Assembly (NCBI GenBank): GCA_964482325.1
Contig: CAYZXD010000005.1
Coordinates: forward strand, 1 to 64,000
Direction: 5' to 3'
From: CAYZJV01 sp964482325
Lineage (GTDB): Bacteria; Spirochaetota; Spirochaetia; Sphaerochaetales; Sphaerochaetaceae
DNA length: 64,000 nt
Shown here: positions 1 to 8,138 of the stretch, one piece after another
Position numbering within the stretch: the stretch's first letter is position 1
Layout: each line of letters begins with the position of its first letter
Program-made: the position numbers and the translations under genes
Notes under the pieces: generated by a model
What the model was told of the DNA's origin: nothing
Databases searched by the model: none
The model's input: the letters and a program-made list of their open reading frames with translations, nothing else

Positions 1-187
1 ATTATTATATGAATATACTAGCTAACAAATGTTATATAATAAGTTATTTTGTACGGTTATATTATTAATTTTCTAAATAGTAATTAAACATTTTTTATAT
101 AAATACAATATTTTTTCTATTTTTATTTTACCTAATTTATAACTATAACAGTATCATAGAACTATAGATTTAATTCAGCTTTATGTG
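1..187. other. AT-rich non-coding DNA
   Basis: This stretch lies downstream of the small RHH gene and consists largely of A/T runs with stops in every frame. I see no hairpin with a T-run and no gene. It looks compositionally like the gene-free DNA after position 1243 and unlike the rest of the window, so the island probably extends beyond the left edge. Confidence 0.6.
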
Positions 188-427
188 TTATTCAGAATAC
201 TTTTTACTGAATTCTTTGAGAGCAAACCGAATACCTGCTGCCCAGCCAAGCCCCATACCAGAGAACATATCTTCCAGCTCGCGTTTAAACGATGGCTCAA
301 TAGAAAAGGTAGTAAGTACTTTATTTTCCTTCTTTGGTCGAGAATCATGCGTGAAAAGTTGTTTTGCTCTTTTCATGCTATTCGATTCGTCTTGTTCTTG
401 CAACTCAGTATTCTTTTTTAACGCCAT
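188..427 (-). CDS. small RHH-like DNA-binding protein, ParA partner
   Basis: A 79-residue protein whose ATG lies 2 nt beyond the parA stop codon, preceded by GGAG about 9 nt upstream. The first 35 residues are polar and lysine/glutamate rich. Residues about 37-77 fit a ribbon-helix-helix pattern: a short strand (VLTTFSI), an amphipathic helix, a glycine turn (MGLGWAAG) and a second helix (IRFALKEFSKKY). Small RHH proteins encoded just after a ParA ATPase are commonly the centromere-binding adaptor of plasmid partition systems (ParG/CopG-like). The role here is inferred from the pairing and predicted fold. I cannot name a specific family, and the protein could instead be a repressor of the two-gene operon. 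Confidence 0.6.
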   Translation of the reverse strand: MALKKNTELQEQDESNSMKRAKQLFTHDSRPKKENKVLTTFSIEPSFKRELEDMFSGMGLGWAAGIRFALKEFSKKYSE

Positions 428-429
428 AC

Positions 430-1191
430 CTATCTCCAGATCTGTGCATCTATAGCCTGAATTGCCGAAACGGTAACCGGTTTCAATCCACGACCACGCA
501 CCTTATATAGTTGGGGAGCAATATTATGTTCTTGAGCCTTTCGAAAAACAGGGTCAACAGGAATCTTAAATACCGAAAAGGATCCAGCAAGTGCTGCAGC
601 AAATATTTCCTTGTGTTGTTTGATACGTTCGTCAAATGAATTGATAATTATTTTATCATGACGGACAGTACTGCGTAAATTTTTTCGTATTTTCTCCAAT
701 TCATCAATAAATATTTCAAGTCCATCTAAACTGAACACTTCCGGAGTCATTGGGGTAATCACTTCATTACTTGCTATCAATGCAGAACGCTCGAGTTTCC
801 CCAAACCCGGAGATAAATCAAGAATGATCCTATCAAAAGATGGAGAAAGCTCCTTTACGAGATCTTGAAGCACGTATGGTTCATCAGAAATTTTAGTTTC
901 TGCATATTGCTTTAATCCTCCACCAATACCAAATGTTGGTAATAAAAATAAATTTGGCATTGATGCGATTTCTACAATTGCTTCTTGGAAAAAACATTTC
1001 CCTTGCAGGACATCGGAAAGTTCATATGATAACTGTCCATCATAGAACCAAGAAGAGGCGTTACCTTGTGGGTCAACATCAATGAGTAGTGTGGTATATC
1101 CATGCAATGCAGATTGGCATGCAACTGTACCTGATATGGTGGTTTTACCAACCCCTCCTTTCTGTAAATGAAAGGAAATTGTTTTTGCCAT
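430..1191 (-). CDS. parA: ParA-family partition ATPase
   Basis: A 253-residue MinD/ParA-type P-loop ATPase. The deviant Walker A motif KGGVGKTT is at residues 11-18, the A' motif (LLIDVDPQGN) at about 35-44, and a Walker B-like IILDLSPGLG near 120. The start is set at the ATG at 1191 because AGGAG sits 8-9 nt upstream and the P-loop then falls at its usual place; an upstream in-frame start has no ribosome site. ParA proteins form ATP-dependent patterns on nucleoid DNA that move centromere-bound complexes. There is no N-terminal HTH and no full ParB beside it, only the small RHH gene downstream, which resembles a plasmid type Ib system more than the chromosomal Soj/Spo0J pair. It sits in unusually AT-rich DNA, suggesting acquisition or a plasmid or integrative-element origin. 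Confidence 0.85.
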   Translation of the reverse strand: MAKTISFHLQKGGVGKTTISGTVACQSALHGYTTLLIDVDPQGNASSWFYDGQLSYELSDVLQGKCFFQEAIVEIASMPNLFLLPTFGIGGGLKQYAETKISDEPYVLQDLVKELSPSFDRIILDLSPGLGKLERSALIASNEVITPMTPEVFSLDGLEIFIDELEKIRKNLRSTVRHDKIIINSFDERIKQHKEIFAAALAGSFSVFKIPVDPVFRKAQEHNIAPQLYKVRGRGLKPVTVSAIQAIDAQIWR

Positions 1192-1213
1192 CCAATTCAC
1201 TCCTAACAATTTT

Positions 1214-1242
1214 AGTATATATCCACTATTGCAACAGTACAA
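1214..1242 (-). promoter_or_regulatory. candidate parA promoter
   Basis: On the minus strand TTGTAC (1237-1242) and TATACT (1214-1219) are separated by 17 bp, about 25 nt before the parA start codon. The -10 is one base from consensus and the -35 is weak. Confidence 0.45.
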
Positions 1243-2009
1243 GATTTTATTTAACCAAATGCAATACAGCTATAATTCTATATTGATTATAATAGTTAAC
1301 ATATGATAATACTTTTATTTTATATAACTTATATATAATTTTTTAATATATTAATATAAATTCTCTACAATTTATCATATATTAATGCCATCAAGGTATA
1401 GCTGGTGATCATATAACAAGATCACTATGCTTATGGTCATCTATTATGAAAACTCGGGTGAGTACTTTTTAAATCTATGGTTCTCATTCATCCATATTAC
1501 CAGAGTTACTACATCGCATGGTATGTTCAGATCACGAGTGTTAGCACCTATTTATTGTTGATACGATGGGAGATCATGCCATAAAGAGACTCATATAAAG
1601 ACTATCTTTTTCATCTCTGCATTACTTTCTAGTTGTTCTGATAAGATACGTAGTCTTGCCGTTATGTCTCTTTTTTTTGAGTTAGATCGGTTACCTATAG
1701 AGAAAATTGTGTGTAGATAGATTTAGCAATAATAAAGTTTTATATAATATCTAGGAATTTTCTTCTGGGAATATGTTCCAGTGAAATAATGAAACATCAT
1801 AGATTCTATAGTAATATATATATGTTAATTATATATAATTCTTATACTAGAATTATTTAATCTAATAATAGTTCATACCTATAATAAGAATATGATTGAT
1901 ATCAATTTATATATTTTTTATAGTAATTAAGTTTTGTATTACTATTGGTTTTTAACATATTTAATGAATAAATAAAAATAGATATTTGTTATAATCTTTT
2001 CCAACTCTC
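1243..2009. other. gene-free AT-rich region
   Basis: About 770 bp without a supportable gene. The flanks are extremely A/T rich. The middle (about 1385-1720) is less so and contains an inverted pair GTGATC (1405-1410) / GATCAC (1420-1425) and a further GATCAC at 1530-1535. A minus-strand frame across 1591-1720 reads as a short lysine/arginine-rich peptide, and the same frame is then broken by repeated stops, which could be a decayed gene. No DnaA-box array, iteron series, tRNA or terminator was recognised. It may hold the centromere of the ParA system or be degraded mobile DNA. Confidence 0.4.
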
Positions 2010-2038
2010 TTGACACTGTTGAGCAAATCCAGTAGCGT
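2010..2038 (+). promoter_or_regulatory. possible promoter of the asnA leader
   Basis: A perfect TTGACA (2010-2015) is followed after 17 bp by TAGCGT (2033-2038), a poor -10. A TATAAT further upstream at 1990-1995 has no good -35. Transcription from here would give a leader of about 310 nt before asnA. Confidence 0.35.
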
Positions 2039-2044
2039 TGCTGA

Positions 2045-2357
2045 AATTATTTTGATCACAGCAAGTGGTCTTACCATTTTTGCAGAGGAGGTGGAGCATG
2101 TGCAGATTCGTCAGCCCATACAATCAGATGCCAGGCTTACAGTCCGTACATTTATCTAATGTACGATATGTGACGATCGATGACAGACAGTACAGACCGT
2201 TCAGGTCAAAGGAACTCTGTGCTAATAATGCACATGATTCCCTCATACCGGGCAATTCTAAAAACTGACATTGAAATTCTTTTCAATGAAAATTGAATAT
2301 CCCGTATAAACTGCTTACTACAACGCAAGAGCGTGTGTAGATATTGGAGGATCACAT
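2045..2357 (+). promoter_or_regulatory. structured untranslated leader of asnA
   Basis: About 310 nt upstream of asnA contain several perfect inverted repeats. CGTACATT (2145-2152) pairs with AATGTACG (2158-2165) across a 5-nt loop. CATTGAAA (2269-2276) pairs with TTTCAATG (2281-2288) across 4 nt. CTACAACGC (2318-2326) pairs with GCGTGTGTAG (2331-2340), with one bulge, immediately before the asnA Shine-Dalgarno. Around 2192-2220 a GTTC loop (2199-2202) can also pair with GAAC (2212-2215). No T-box consensus and no terminator T-run were found. The region may be a regulatory leader of an unrecognised kind. Confidence 0.4.
2098..2268 (+). CDS. possible 56-residue leader peptide or small protein
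   Basis: An ATG at 2098 is preceded by a near-perfect AGGAGG with good spacing and opens a 56-codon frame ending 89 nt before asnA. The product has no recognisable domain, two cysteines and six asparagines, three of them in the last dozen residues, including an adjacent pair. It lies inside the structured leader of asnA, so it could be an attenuation peptide sensing asparagine. The asparagine enrichment is modest and the frame could be a chance open frame behind a purine-rich stretch. Confidence 0.3.
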   Translation: MCRFVSPYNQMPGLQSVHLSNVRYVTIDDRQYRPFRSKELCANNAHDSLIPGNSKN

Positions 2358-3395
2358 ATGTATCAATCTCAATTTCCCGAAGGCTATACTCCCTTGATGA
2401 GTCAAAAACACACAGAAAAAGCCATTAAATATGTAAAAGACACGTTTGAACGTGAACTCTCAGGCGAATTATACCTTTCACGTGTTACCAGTCCCCTATT
2501 TGTTCCGAAAGGATCTGGTATCAACGATGACTTGAACGGTATTGAACGTCCCGTTTCTTTTCCCGTGAAAAACATGGACAACACCACGATGGAAATTGTT
2601 CATTCGCTGGCTAAATGGAAACGAATGGCGCTTGCAGACTATGGTTTTGTTCCTTCAACAGGTCTGTATACCGATATGAATGCAATTCGTCCTGATGATG
2701 ACATTGATGCCATTCACTCCATATACGTAGATCAATGGGACTGGGAACTGGTCATGCCGGATGCAAGCAGAAATCTTGATTATCTGACCTATGTGGTAAA
2801 AAAGATCTATGGCGCTCTGAAGCGAACTGAATTTCTGGTAAATGAAATGTTTCCTGTTTGTACTCCTACACTTCCAGAAGATATCACCTTTGTCCATAGT
2901 GAAGATCTGTTTGCAGAGTATCCCGATTGTACACCGGTTGAACGGGAACGGATTGTTGCAGAACGATATGGTGCAGTATTTCTTGTTGGTATCGGCAATC
3001 CTCTCCCTGATGGAACATTGCATGGTGGTCGTGCTCCTGACTATGATGACTGGTCGACTCCAACAAGTGAAGGTCACTACGGTCTCAATGGTGATATCAT
3101 CATCTGGGATACCGTAAGAAAGGATTCGCTTGAATTATCTTCAATGGGTATCCGTGTTGATCAAACGACACTGGAACGACAGCTTACGATTCGTAATGAT
3201 ACTGAGCGAAAAGAATTGTATTGGCATAAGCGATTACTTAACGGTGAATTCCCTCAGACAGTTGGTGGTGGTATCGGACAAAGCAGAATCTGTATGGCTC
3301 TGTTGAAGAAAGCTCATATCGGTGAAGTACAGGCATCGGTATGGCCTGCTGATATCCTTGAGGAAGCAGCCGCACTCGGATGTAAGCTCCTTTAG
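2358..3395 (+). CDS. asnA: aspartate-ammonia ligase (asparagine synthetase A)
   Basis: A 345-residue AsnA, close to the usual 330. It makes asparagine from aspartate, ammonia and ATP in the cytoplasm through an aspartyl-AMP intermediate on a class II aminoacyl-tRNA-synthetase fold. Recognisable family segments include LYLSRVTSPLFV, the GIERPVSFPVKN stretch, the VDQWDWE segment at about 125 and the C-terminal TVGGGIGQSRICM motif, which corresponds to class II motif 3. The start is supported by GGAGG seven nt upstream. It uses free ammonia rather than glutamine, which fits the presence of gdhA in the same window. A hairpin abuts its ribosome site, and the ribokinase gene follows after 70 nt. 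Confidence 0.95.
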   Translation: MYQSQFPEGYTPLMSQKHTEKAIKYVKDTFERELSGELYLSRVTSPLFVPKGSGINDDLNGIERPVSFPVKNMDNTTMEIVHSLAKWKRMALADYGFVPSTGLYTDMNAIRPDDDIDAIHSIYVDQWDWELVMPDASRNLDYLTYVVKKIYGALKRTEFLVNEMFPVCTPTLPEDITFVHSEDLFAEYPDCTPVERERIVAERYGAVFLVGIGNPLPDGTLHGGRAPDYDDWSTPTSEGHYGLNGDIIIWDTVRKDSLELSSMGIRVDQTTLERQLTIRNDTERKELYWHKRLLNGEFPQTVGGGIGQSRICMALLKKAHIGEVQASVWPADILEEAAALGCKLL

Positions 3396-3415
3396 AAACA
3401 AGTTATTGACCTTTC

Positions 3416-3469
3416 GCATTCCTGTTCCTACAATCGTAACAGCATCGATTTACTGAGGAGCAGGAATGC
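3416..3469 (+). promoter_or_regulatory. RNA helix burying the ribokinase SD and start codon
   Basis: Bases 3416-3429 are complementary to 3456-3469 over 14 consecutive pairs, with a single G-U wobble at 3425/3460. The 3' arm contains both the Shine-Dalgarno (AGGAG, 3456-3460) and the ATG (3466-3468) of the ribokinase gene; the loop is 26 nt. Folded, the mRNA should be poorly translated, so initiation probably needs the helix to open through a ligand, a protein, temperature or ribosomes arriving from asnA. The pairing is read directly from the sequence; the regulatory role is inferred. Confidence 0.65.
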
Positions 3470-4371
3470 ACATACTTAATTTTGGATCCATCAACATTGA
3501 CATCGCCTTTTCCGTTGACCATATTGTAAAACCCGGGGAAACGCTGGCAAGTAATCATCTCAAACGATCAACTGGCGGAAAAGGGGCAAATCAATCGGTT
3601 GCTGTAGCCCGCTCAGGGCAACATGAAGTATACCATGTGGGAAAAATCGGGGAAGATGGTCGCTGGATCAAAGATGTGCTTGCCGATCTTGGGGTAAGAG
3701 TGGATTATATCACAGTCGGAGATACTCCCACCGGACAGGCGCTGATTCAAGTGGCCAGCGATGGAGAAAATGCCATTGTCTTATATGGGGGAAGCAACCT
3801 GACATTTTCCGAAACAGAAATTGATGCAGTACTGGATCAATTTCCCAGTGATACCATTGTGATGCTTCAGAATGAAATCAATGGTATCTCCTATATTATG
3901 GAAGCTGCTCATGAACGAAAGATGACTATCTGTTTTAATCCAGCTCCGTTTGATCAATCAGTGCTCGACCTGCCCCTATCGTATGTCTCGGTATTTGTGC
4001 TCAATGAAATAGAAGCAGAAGGTCTATCACACCTATCTGATCCTCACCATGCTATGGAGTTCCTTACGCATCAGTATCCTGAGGCAGAGATTCTCATCAC
4101 CCTTGGAGCCACCGGTGTCCGATATGGGAAAGGAGCATCTGTACGCGAGAGTTTCGGAACGTGGAAAGTCCCCGTTATTGATACCACCGCAGCAGGAGAT
4201 ACGTTTATCGGGTGTTTCATCGCAAGACGGGCTCAAGGAGATACGGTGCAATCGGCGCTTGAAACTGCAAGCAAAGCTGCCGGTATCGCGGTAATGCATC
4301 CAGGAGCCATGGAGAGTATACCCCAAGCTGACAAATTATCTGAAATTGAAAACTATCCCTTCAACTCGTAG
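3466..4371 (+). CDS. rbsK: ribokinase (PfkB family)
   Basis: A 301-residue sugar kinase. It shows the N-terminal ribokinase signature (FGSINIDIAF) and the STGGKGANQSVAVARSG segment at about 35-51 that binds sugar. The catalytic DTTAAGDTF motif is at 239-247, with Asp245 the expected base. The likely reaction is ATP-dependent phosphorylation of ribose to ribose 5-phosphate, although PfkB members are hard to assign by sequence alone. No ribose transporter or pyranase is adjacent. Translation may be gated by the helix that covers its start. Its 3' end overlaps the convergent typA gene by 11 bp. Confidence 0.85.
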   Translation: MHILNFGSINIDIAFSVDHIVKPGETLASNHLKRSTGGKGANQSVAVARSGQHEVYHVGKIGEDGRWIKDVLADLGVRVDYITVGDTPTGQALIQVASDGENAIVLYGGSNLTFSETEIDAVLDQFPSDTIVMLQNEINGISYIMEAAHERKMTICFNPAPFDQSVLDLPLSYVSVFVLNEIEAEGLSHLSDPHHAMEFLTHQYPEAEILITLGATGVRYGKGASVRESFGTWKVPVIDTTAAGDTFIGCFIARRAQGDTVQSALETASKAAGIAVMHPGAMESIPQADKLSEIENYPFNS

Positions 4372-6196
4372 GTAGATATCCTCTACTTTCGAAGATTGTT
4401 CGCTGTTTACTATTGAGAATTTGCTTACACAACCGGATTGATTTGGGTGTCACTTCCACCAGTTCATCATCCTTGATAAACCGGATGGCCTGCTCTAAAG
4501 AAAGTGGTGCAGTCGGGGTAAGTATGACTGCCTCATCTTTGCCTGATGCGCGCAGATTGGTCAGTTTTTTCGTTCTCGTCGGATTACAGGTAAGATCATT
4601 TTCCCGGTTGTGTTCACCAATTATCATCCCTTCATACACCGGATCTCCCGGAGCAACAAACAGTCTCCCGCGGGCTTCAAGCGAAAAGAGTGCATAGGCA
4701 ACAGCCTGTCCCGGCCTATCGGCAATCAGGGAACCGGTAAACCGGTCGGGAAAATCTCCCCGATATCTTTCATATCCCTTCAAAACGGTGTGCATGATCC
4801 CATTTCCTCTGGTATCAGTAAGAAATTCATCACGATAGCCGATGAGCGCTCGAGAAGGAATTTCAAAACGTATCGTAACTCGTTCATCATTACCATAGGT
4901 GATGTCCATCATTTGTCCTTTTCGTCTTGCGAGCTTTTCCATTACGATGCCGCTATACGTTTCCGGACAATCAATTCTGACATACTCAATCGGTTCGGTT
5001 CGATGTCCCTCTTCATCTTTATGATAAATAATCTGGGGCCTTCCCACACATAATTCAAATCCTTCACGACGCATTGATTCCACGATGATGGCGAGCTGGA
5101 ATTCCCCTCTCCCCTTCACTAAGATGGCATCGCTGTCTGGATCTCGTTCTACTCGAATGGAAACATTCTGAAGTGCTTCCTTCTGTAATCGTTCGTAGAT
5201 CTTTGTCGCCTGAACCTGGGTACCTTCCTTACCTGCAAGAGGGGAACTATTCTTGCTAAAACGCATGGCAACGGTAGGTTCATCGACCTGAATGCGAGGG
5301 AGTGCCTTCAGTGCATCTTTCGTACAGATCGTATCACCGATCGCTACCTCTTCAACTCCCGATAATACAATGATATCACCAGGGACAACCGATGTAGTTT
5401 CGCAGAAAGTGGAGCCTACGTACGATTGCAATCGAGTCACACGGAGCATTTGCCTGCGTCCATCTTCTCCAAGACAGACGAGCGTATCACGTGCTGAGGC
5501 AGTACCGTTTACCACTTTCCCGATAGCCAGTCTTCCCAAGAAATCACTGTACCCCAAATCAGAAACGAGCATCTGAAATGGTTCTTCATCATCGTACTTT
5601 GGTGGTGGAATTCGCTCAATCATGGCATTCAGCAGTGCATGCAGATTACTATCAAGCAGGTCTACGTCGGTACCGCATACCCCATCTCTCCCAATACAGT
5701 AGAGCACCGGGACCTCTAGCATGGATTCATCGGGAAATAATTCCAGAAGCAGGTCATACACTTCCTCAAGAACTTCCTGAGGACGAGCATCCTGCCGGTC
5801 GACCTTATTGATCACAATAATTACGGAAAGATGAAGCTGCAGTGCTTTTTGCAGAACGAACCGAGTCTGAGGTAATGGGCCCTCAGCGGCATCAACAAGA
5901 AGTACTACCCCGTCGACCATGCTCAATCCTCGTTCTACTTCGCCACCGAAGTCGGCATGTCCAGGAGTATCAATGATGTTAATTTTCACACCTTTGTACT
6001 GTACCGAACAGTTTTTTGCACTTATGGTAATACCCCGTTCACGTTCAAGAGCACCGGAATCCATAATACGATCCTGTCCATCGGAGGTAACATACAATCC
6101 ACTTTGTCTGAACAGACCGTCAACAAGGGTGGTTTTCCCATGATCAACATGGGCAATGATAGCTATATTGCGAATATTTTCATTTGATTTAATCAT
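4361..6196 (-). CDS. typA: ribosome-associated GTPase TypA/BipA
   Basis: A 611-residue translational GTPase of the EF-G-like superfamily, full length. G1 is HVDHGKTT at residues 16-23, G2 lies in RERGITI, G3 is DTPGHADF near 76 and G4 NKVD near 130. These are followed by domain II, the EF-G-like domains III and V and the BipA-specific C-terminal domain (about 480-600). BipA acts in 50S subunit assembly and stress or cold adaptation by binding at the ribosomal A-site region. The start lacks a strong Shine-Dalgarno but the N-terminus matches the family. It lies last in a minus-strand run, 78 bp after the PfkB-kinase gene, and its end overlaps the convergent ribokinase. Confidence 0.95.
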   Translation of the reverse strand: MIKSNENIRNIAIIAHVDHGKTTLVDGLFRQSGLYVTSDGQDRIMDSGALERERGITISAKNCSVQYKGVKINIIDTPGHADFGGEVERGLSMVDGVVLLVDAAEGPLPQTRFVLQKALQLHLSVIIVINKVDRQDARPQEVLEEVYDLLLELFPDESMLEVPVLYCIGRDGVCGTDVDLLDSNLHALLNAMIERIPPPKYDDEEPFQMLVSDLGYSDFLGRLAIGKVVNGTASARDTLVCLGEDGRRQMLRVTRLQSYVGSTFCETTSVVPGDIIVLSGVEEVAIGDTICTKDALKALPRIQVDEPTVAMRFSKNSSPLAGKEGTQVQATKIYERLQKEALQNVSIRVERDPDSDAILVKGRGEFQLAIIVESMRREGFELCVGRPQIIYHKDEEGHRTEPIEYVRIDCPETYSGIVMEKLARRKGQMMDITYGNDERVTIRFEIPSRALIGYRDEFLTDTRGNGIMHTVLKGYERYRGDFPDRFTGSLIADRPGQAVAYALFSLEARGRLFVAPGDPVYEGMIIGEHNRENDLTCNPTRTKKLTNLRASGKDEAVILTPTAPLSLEQAIRFIKDDELVEVTPKSIRLCKQILNSKQRTIFESRGYLPTS

Positions 6197-6274
6197 AACT
6201 GAACCACTATATCACAGAGCGGCATCTTACCACAGCAGGAGGCTCGGTATATATATAATAAATTTTCAAATTCC

Positions 6275-7225
6275 TTACTGCAGGTGAGCAAACATATCTA
6301 TCTCATCACGACGGGGCGGATCAGCTCCCTTTCGTGAAGTGGTCACTGCAGCAGCCCGTGCTGCAAAAGAAAGAATATCCCGTACGGTATCTTCTGATAG
6401 CGGATCTTCAGGACGAATGTGATGTTCTTCCAGATAGGTCATGACAGCACCACTTACCGTATCTCCGGCACCTACGGTGTCAACGACAGGGTTATCTATC
6501 GCTGATACCGATACATCGATCCCATCGCGGGACAACCACTGTAATCCATCTTTCCCTTTGGTAAGAATCAGGTGACTGATCCCAAGAGAGAAGAAGGCTT
6601 CGATAGCTTCCGATACTGATAAATCGGGATAAATCAGTTGGAGATCTTCATCAGAAAGTTTTACCACGGAAGAGAGTTTTACCAGGGCCAAGACACGTGA
6701 TCGATAGGAGGAGAAATCAGTAATCACCGTAGGTCGAACATTAGGATCAAAGAAGATCGGAGGTAACGAATCTGCAGCTTCCAGTGCTGTAAGAATCTGA
6801 GAACCGGAACTCTCAAGTGCAATGGAAACCGAACCGATATGTAAATACGATATGGCTGACAGATCTGAGAGGACATCAGTGATCGTCTGAGCAGAAAGCG
6901 TCGTCACGGTAGTGTGATCGCTGTAAAATACATAGGAAGCAGCACCGTGGTCATCAAGCTGAGCAAAACCGATCATAGTATTCTCGGGCACTTCACACAG
7001 TCGGGAATCTAGTTGTACCTGATTGTCAAGAAAATGCTGGTAGATCTGTTTACCGAATATATCGCGAGATACATTTCCAATATAGATCACATCAGATCCG
7101 AGACGGGCTGCAGCGGTTGCTGCATTCAATGCACAACCACCCACGTAGGGATAAAAACACTTCTGTTCGTCAAATCCCTTCCCTCCGATCATATCTATCA
7201 ACGCTTCACCGAGTACGGCTATCAT
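6275..7225 (-). CDS. PfkB-family carbohydrate kinase, fructokinase-like
   Basis: A 316-residue kinase beginning with the fructokinase-type GEALIDMIG and the GGCALNAATAAARLG segment at about 30-44 in place of the ribokinase GGKGAN. The ATP and catalytic motif DTVGAGDTVSGAV lies near residue 250. The arrangement most resembles fructokinases that form fructose 6-phosphate, but substrate specificity is not certain. AGGAGG with ideal spacing supports the start. The gene begins 9 nt after an HD phosphohydrolase gene, so the two are probably cotranscribed. It is clearly distinct from the ribokinase at 3466. Confidence 0.8.
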   Translation of the reverse strand: MIAVLGEALIDMIGGKGFDEQKCFYPYVGGCALNAATAAARLGSDVIYIGNVSRDIFGKQIYQHFLDNQVQLDSRLCEVPENTMIGFAQLDDHGAASYVFYSDHTTVTTLSAQTITDVLSDLSAISYLHIGSVSIALESSGSQILTALEAADSLPPIFFDPNVRPTVITDFSSYRSRVLALVKLSSVVKLSDEDLQLIYPDLSVSEAIEAFFSLGISHLILTKGKDGLQWLSRDGIDVSVSAIDNPVVDTVGAGDTVSGAVMTYLEEHHIRPEDPLSEDTVRDILSFAARAAAVTTSRKGADPPRRDEIDMFAHLQ

Positions 7226-7234
7226 ATGTACCTC

Positions 7235-8041
7235 CTACAGATACTGCTTTCTTTCCTGTCCAGTAACTCCTGCAAGCAGTTCAACATACGGTTTGACCGG
7301 ACTCGAGTTGACTTTAGGTAACAATACTTCTTCAACCTGAAAAAATCCCACTTCTGAGGACATCTCGACGGTAATTCGGATCGGTTTCTCTTTCCCACGT
7401 TCTATCGTAACTTTTTCAATTGAATTTGCAGAATACTTATGAATGTCGCCTATTTTCGGATCGGTATTGAGTGCCAGGGGGATACGCGCTCTCCCCTTCT
7501 CCATATCACATCCATCAGCTAACAATATCACACCAGCCTCAATACTGTGAATTTTTCGATTGGCCATGTGCCCGACAATTCCCTCAAGTGCCAACGATCG
7601 GATAATCACCTGCTTGCGCATATCATCCCGATACACGGTGCTGATAATACGTGTCAGTATAGGCATCGCAAGTGTTGCGCTGAGCAATTCATGGTCATGC
7701 CTGCCGATTGCCATTCCCAGATCATGAAGAAAACTGGCAAGGATCACAGCTGAGAGAGAATCCTCAAACGTACCGACCCGATCGTGTTCAAGACTCCCCG
7801 ATATCCCCGCATCCTGCAGCAGATGCATCATCTTCACGGCATTCCGTGCTACCTGACGCATATGGACCGGACCGTGATCATTGAACCCTAACCGCACTAT
7901 GGAAACGGTATTTGCATAATCCTGCATCATCTGCACTTCTTCATCATGAATCAGCAGAGATGCAATTTCTCGTGGAGGGGTGTTTACTTCAAGAGCATCA
8001 AACAGTTTCTTCTCCAGAGACAGTTCTTTCGGTGATTTCAT
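7235..8041 (-). CDS. HD-superfamily metal-dependent phosphohydrolase
   Basis: A 268-residue protein with HD-domain metal ligands: NDHGPVHMRQVARNA near 52-66, the HDLGMAIGRHDHE core near 105-117 and a later ADGCDMEKGRARIP segment that supplies the last aspartate. It appears related to the stand-alone HD phosphatase/phosphodiesterase group (COG3294-like), whose substrates are not established. The start at 8041 is chosen for an AGGAGG eight nt upstream; an earlier in-frame start lacks one. The C-terminal about 60 residues (EKVTIERG... to the end) are outside the HD core. It is downstream of a SurA-like gene and 9 nt before the PfkB kinase. Confidence 0.75.
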   Translation of the reverse strand: MKSPKELSLEKKLFDALEVNTPPREIASLLIHDEEVQMMQDYANTVSIVRLGFNDHGPVHMRQVARNAVKMMHLLQDAGISGSLEHDRVGTFEDSLSAVILASFLHDLGMAIGRHDHELLSATLAMPILTRIISTVYRDDMRKQVIIRSLALEGIVGHMANRKIHSIEAGVILLADGCDMEKGRARIPLALNTDPKIGDIHKYSANSIEKVTIERGKEKPIRITVEMSSEVGFFQVEEVLLPKVNSSPVKPYVELLAGVTGQERKQYL

Positions 8042-8092
8042 ATAGATTCCTCCTGTATGGTATAGTACAGAACGGAACGCCTCATGACAACT

Positions 8093-8122
8093 GTGCCCCC
8101 GTACAGCAGATGCAGGGGGCAC
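8093..8122 (-). terminator. GC-rich hairpin between surA-like and HD genes
   Basis: GTGCCCCC (8093-8100) and GGGGGCAC (8115-8122) form a perfect 8-bp stem with a 14-nt loop just after the SurA-like gene. There is no T-run on the minus strand, so this may be a pause or mRNA-stability element or a factor-assisted terminator rather than a classical intrinsic terminator. Confidence 0.4.
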
Positions 8123-8138
8123 GTCACCGAAGCAATGA

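Noticed and set aside
1243..2009. Chromosomal replication origin in the AT-rich region beside parA
   Set aside because: No DnaA-box series, no dnaA/dnaN/gidA neighbours and no full ParB; AT-richness alone is not enough.
2065..2268. A 67-residue open frame upstream of asnA starting at 2065
   Set aside because: No ribosome site at this start; only the ATG at 2098 has one, so I list that shorter frame with low confidence instead.
2045..2357. T-box riboswitch upstream of asnA
   Set aside because: Hairpins are present but there is no T-box sequence, no specifier-loop arrangement and no terminator/antiterminator pair.
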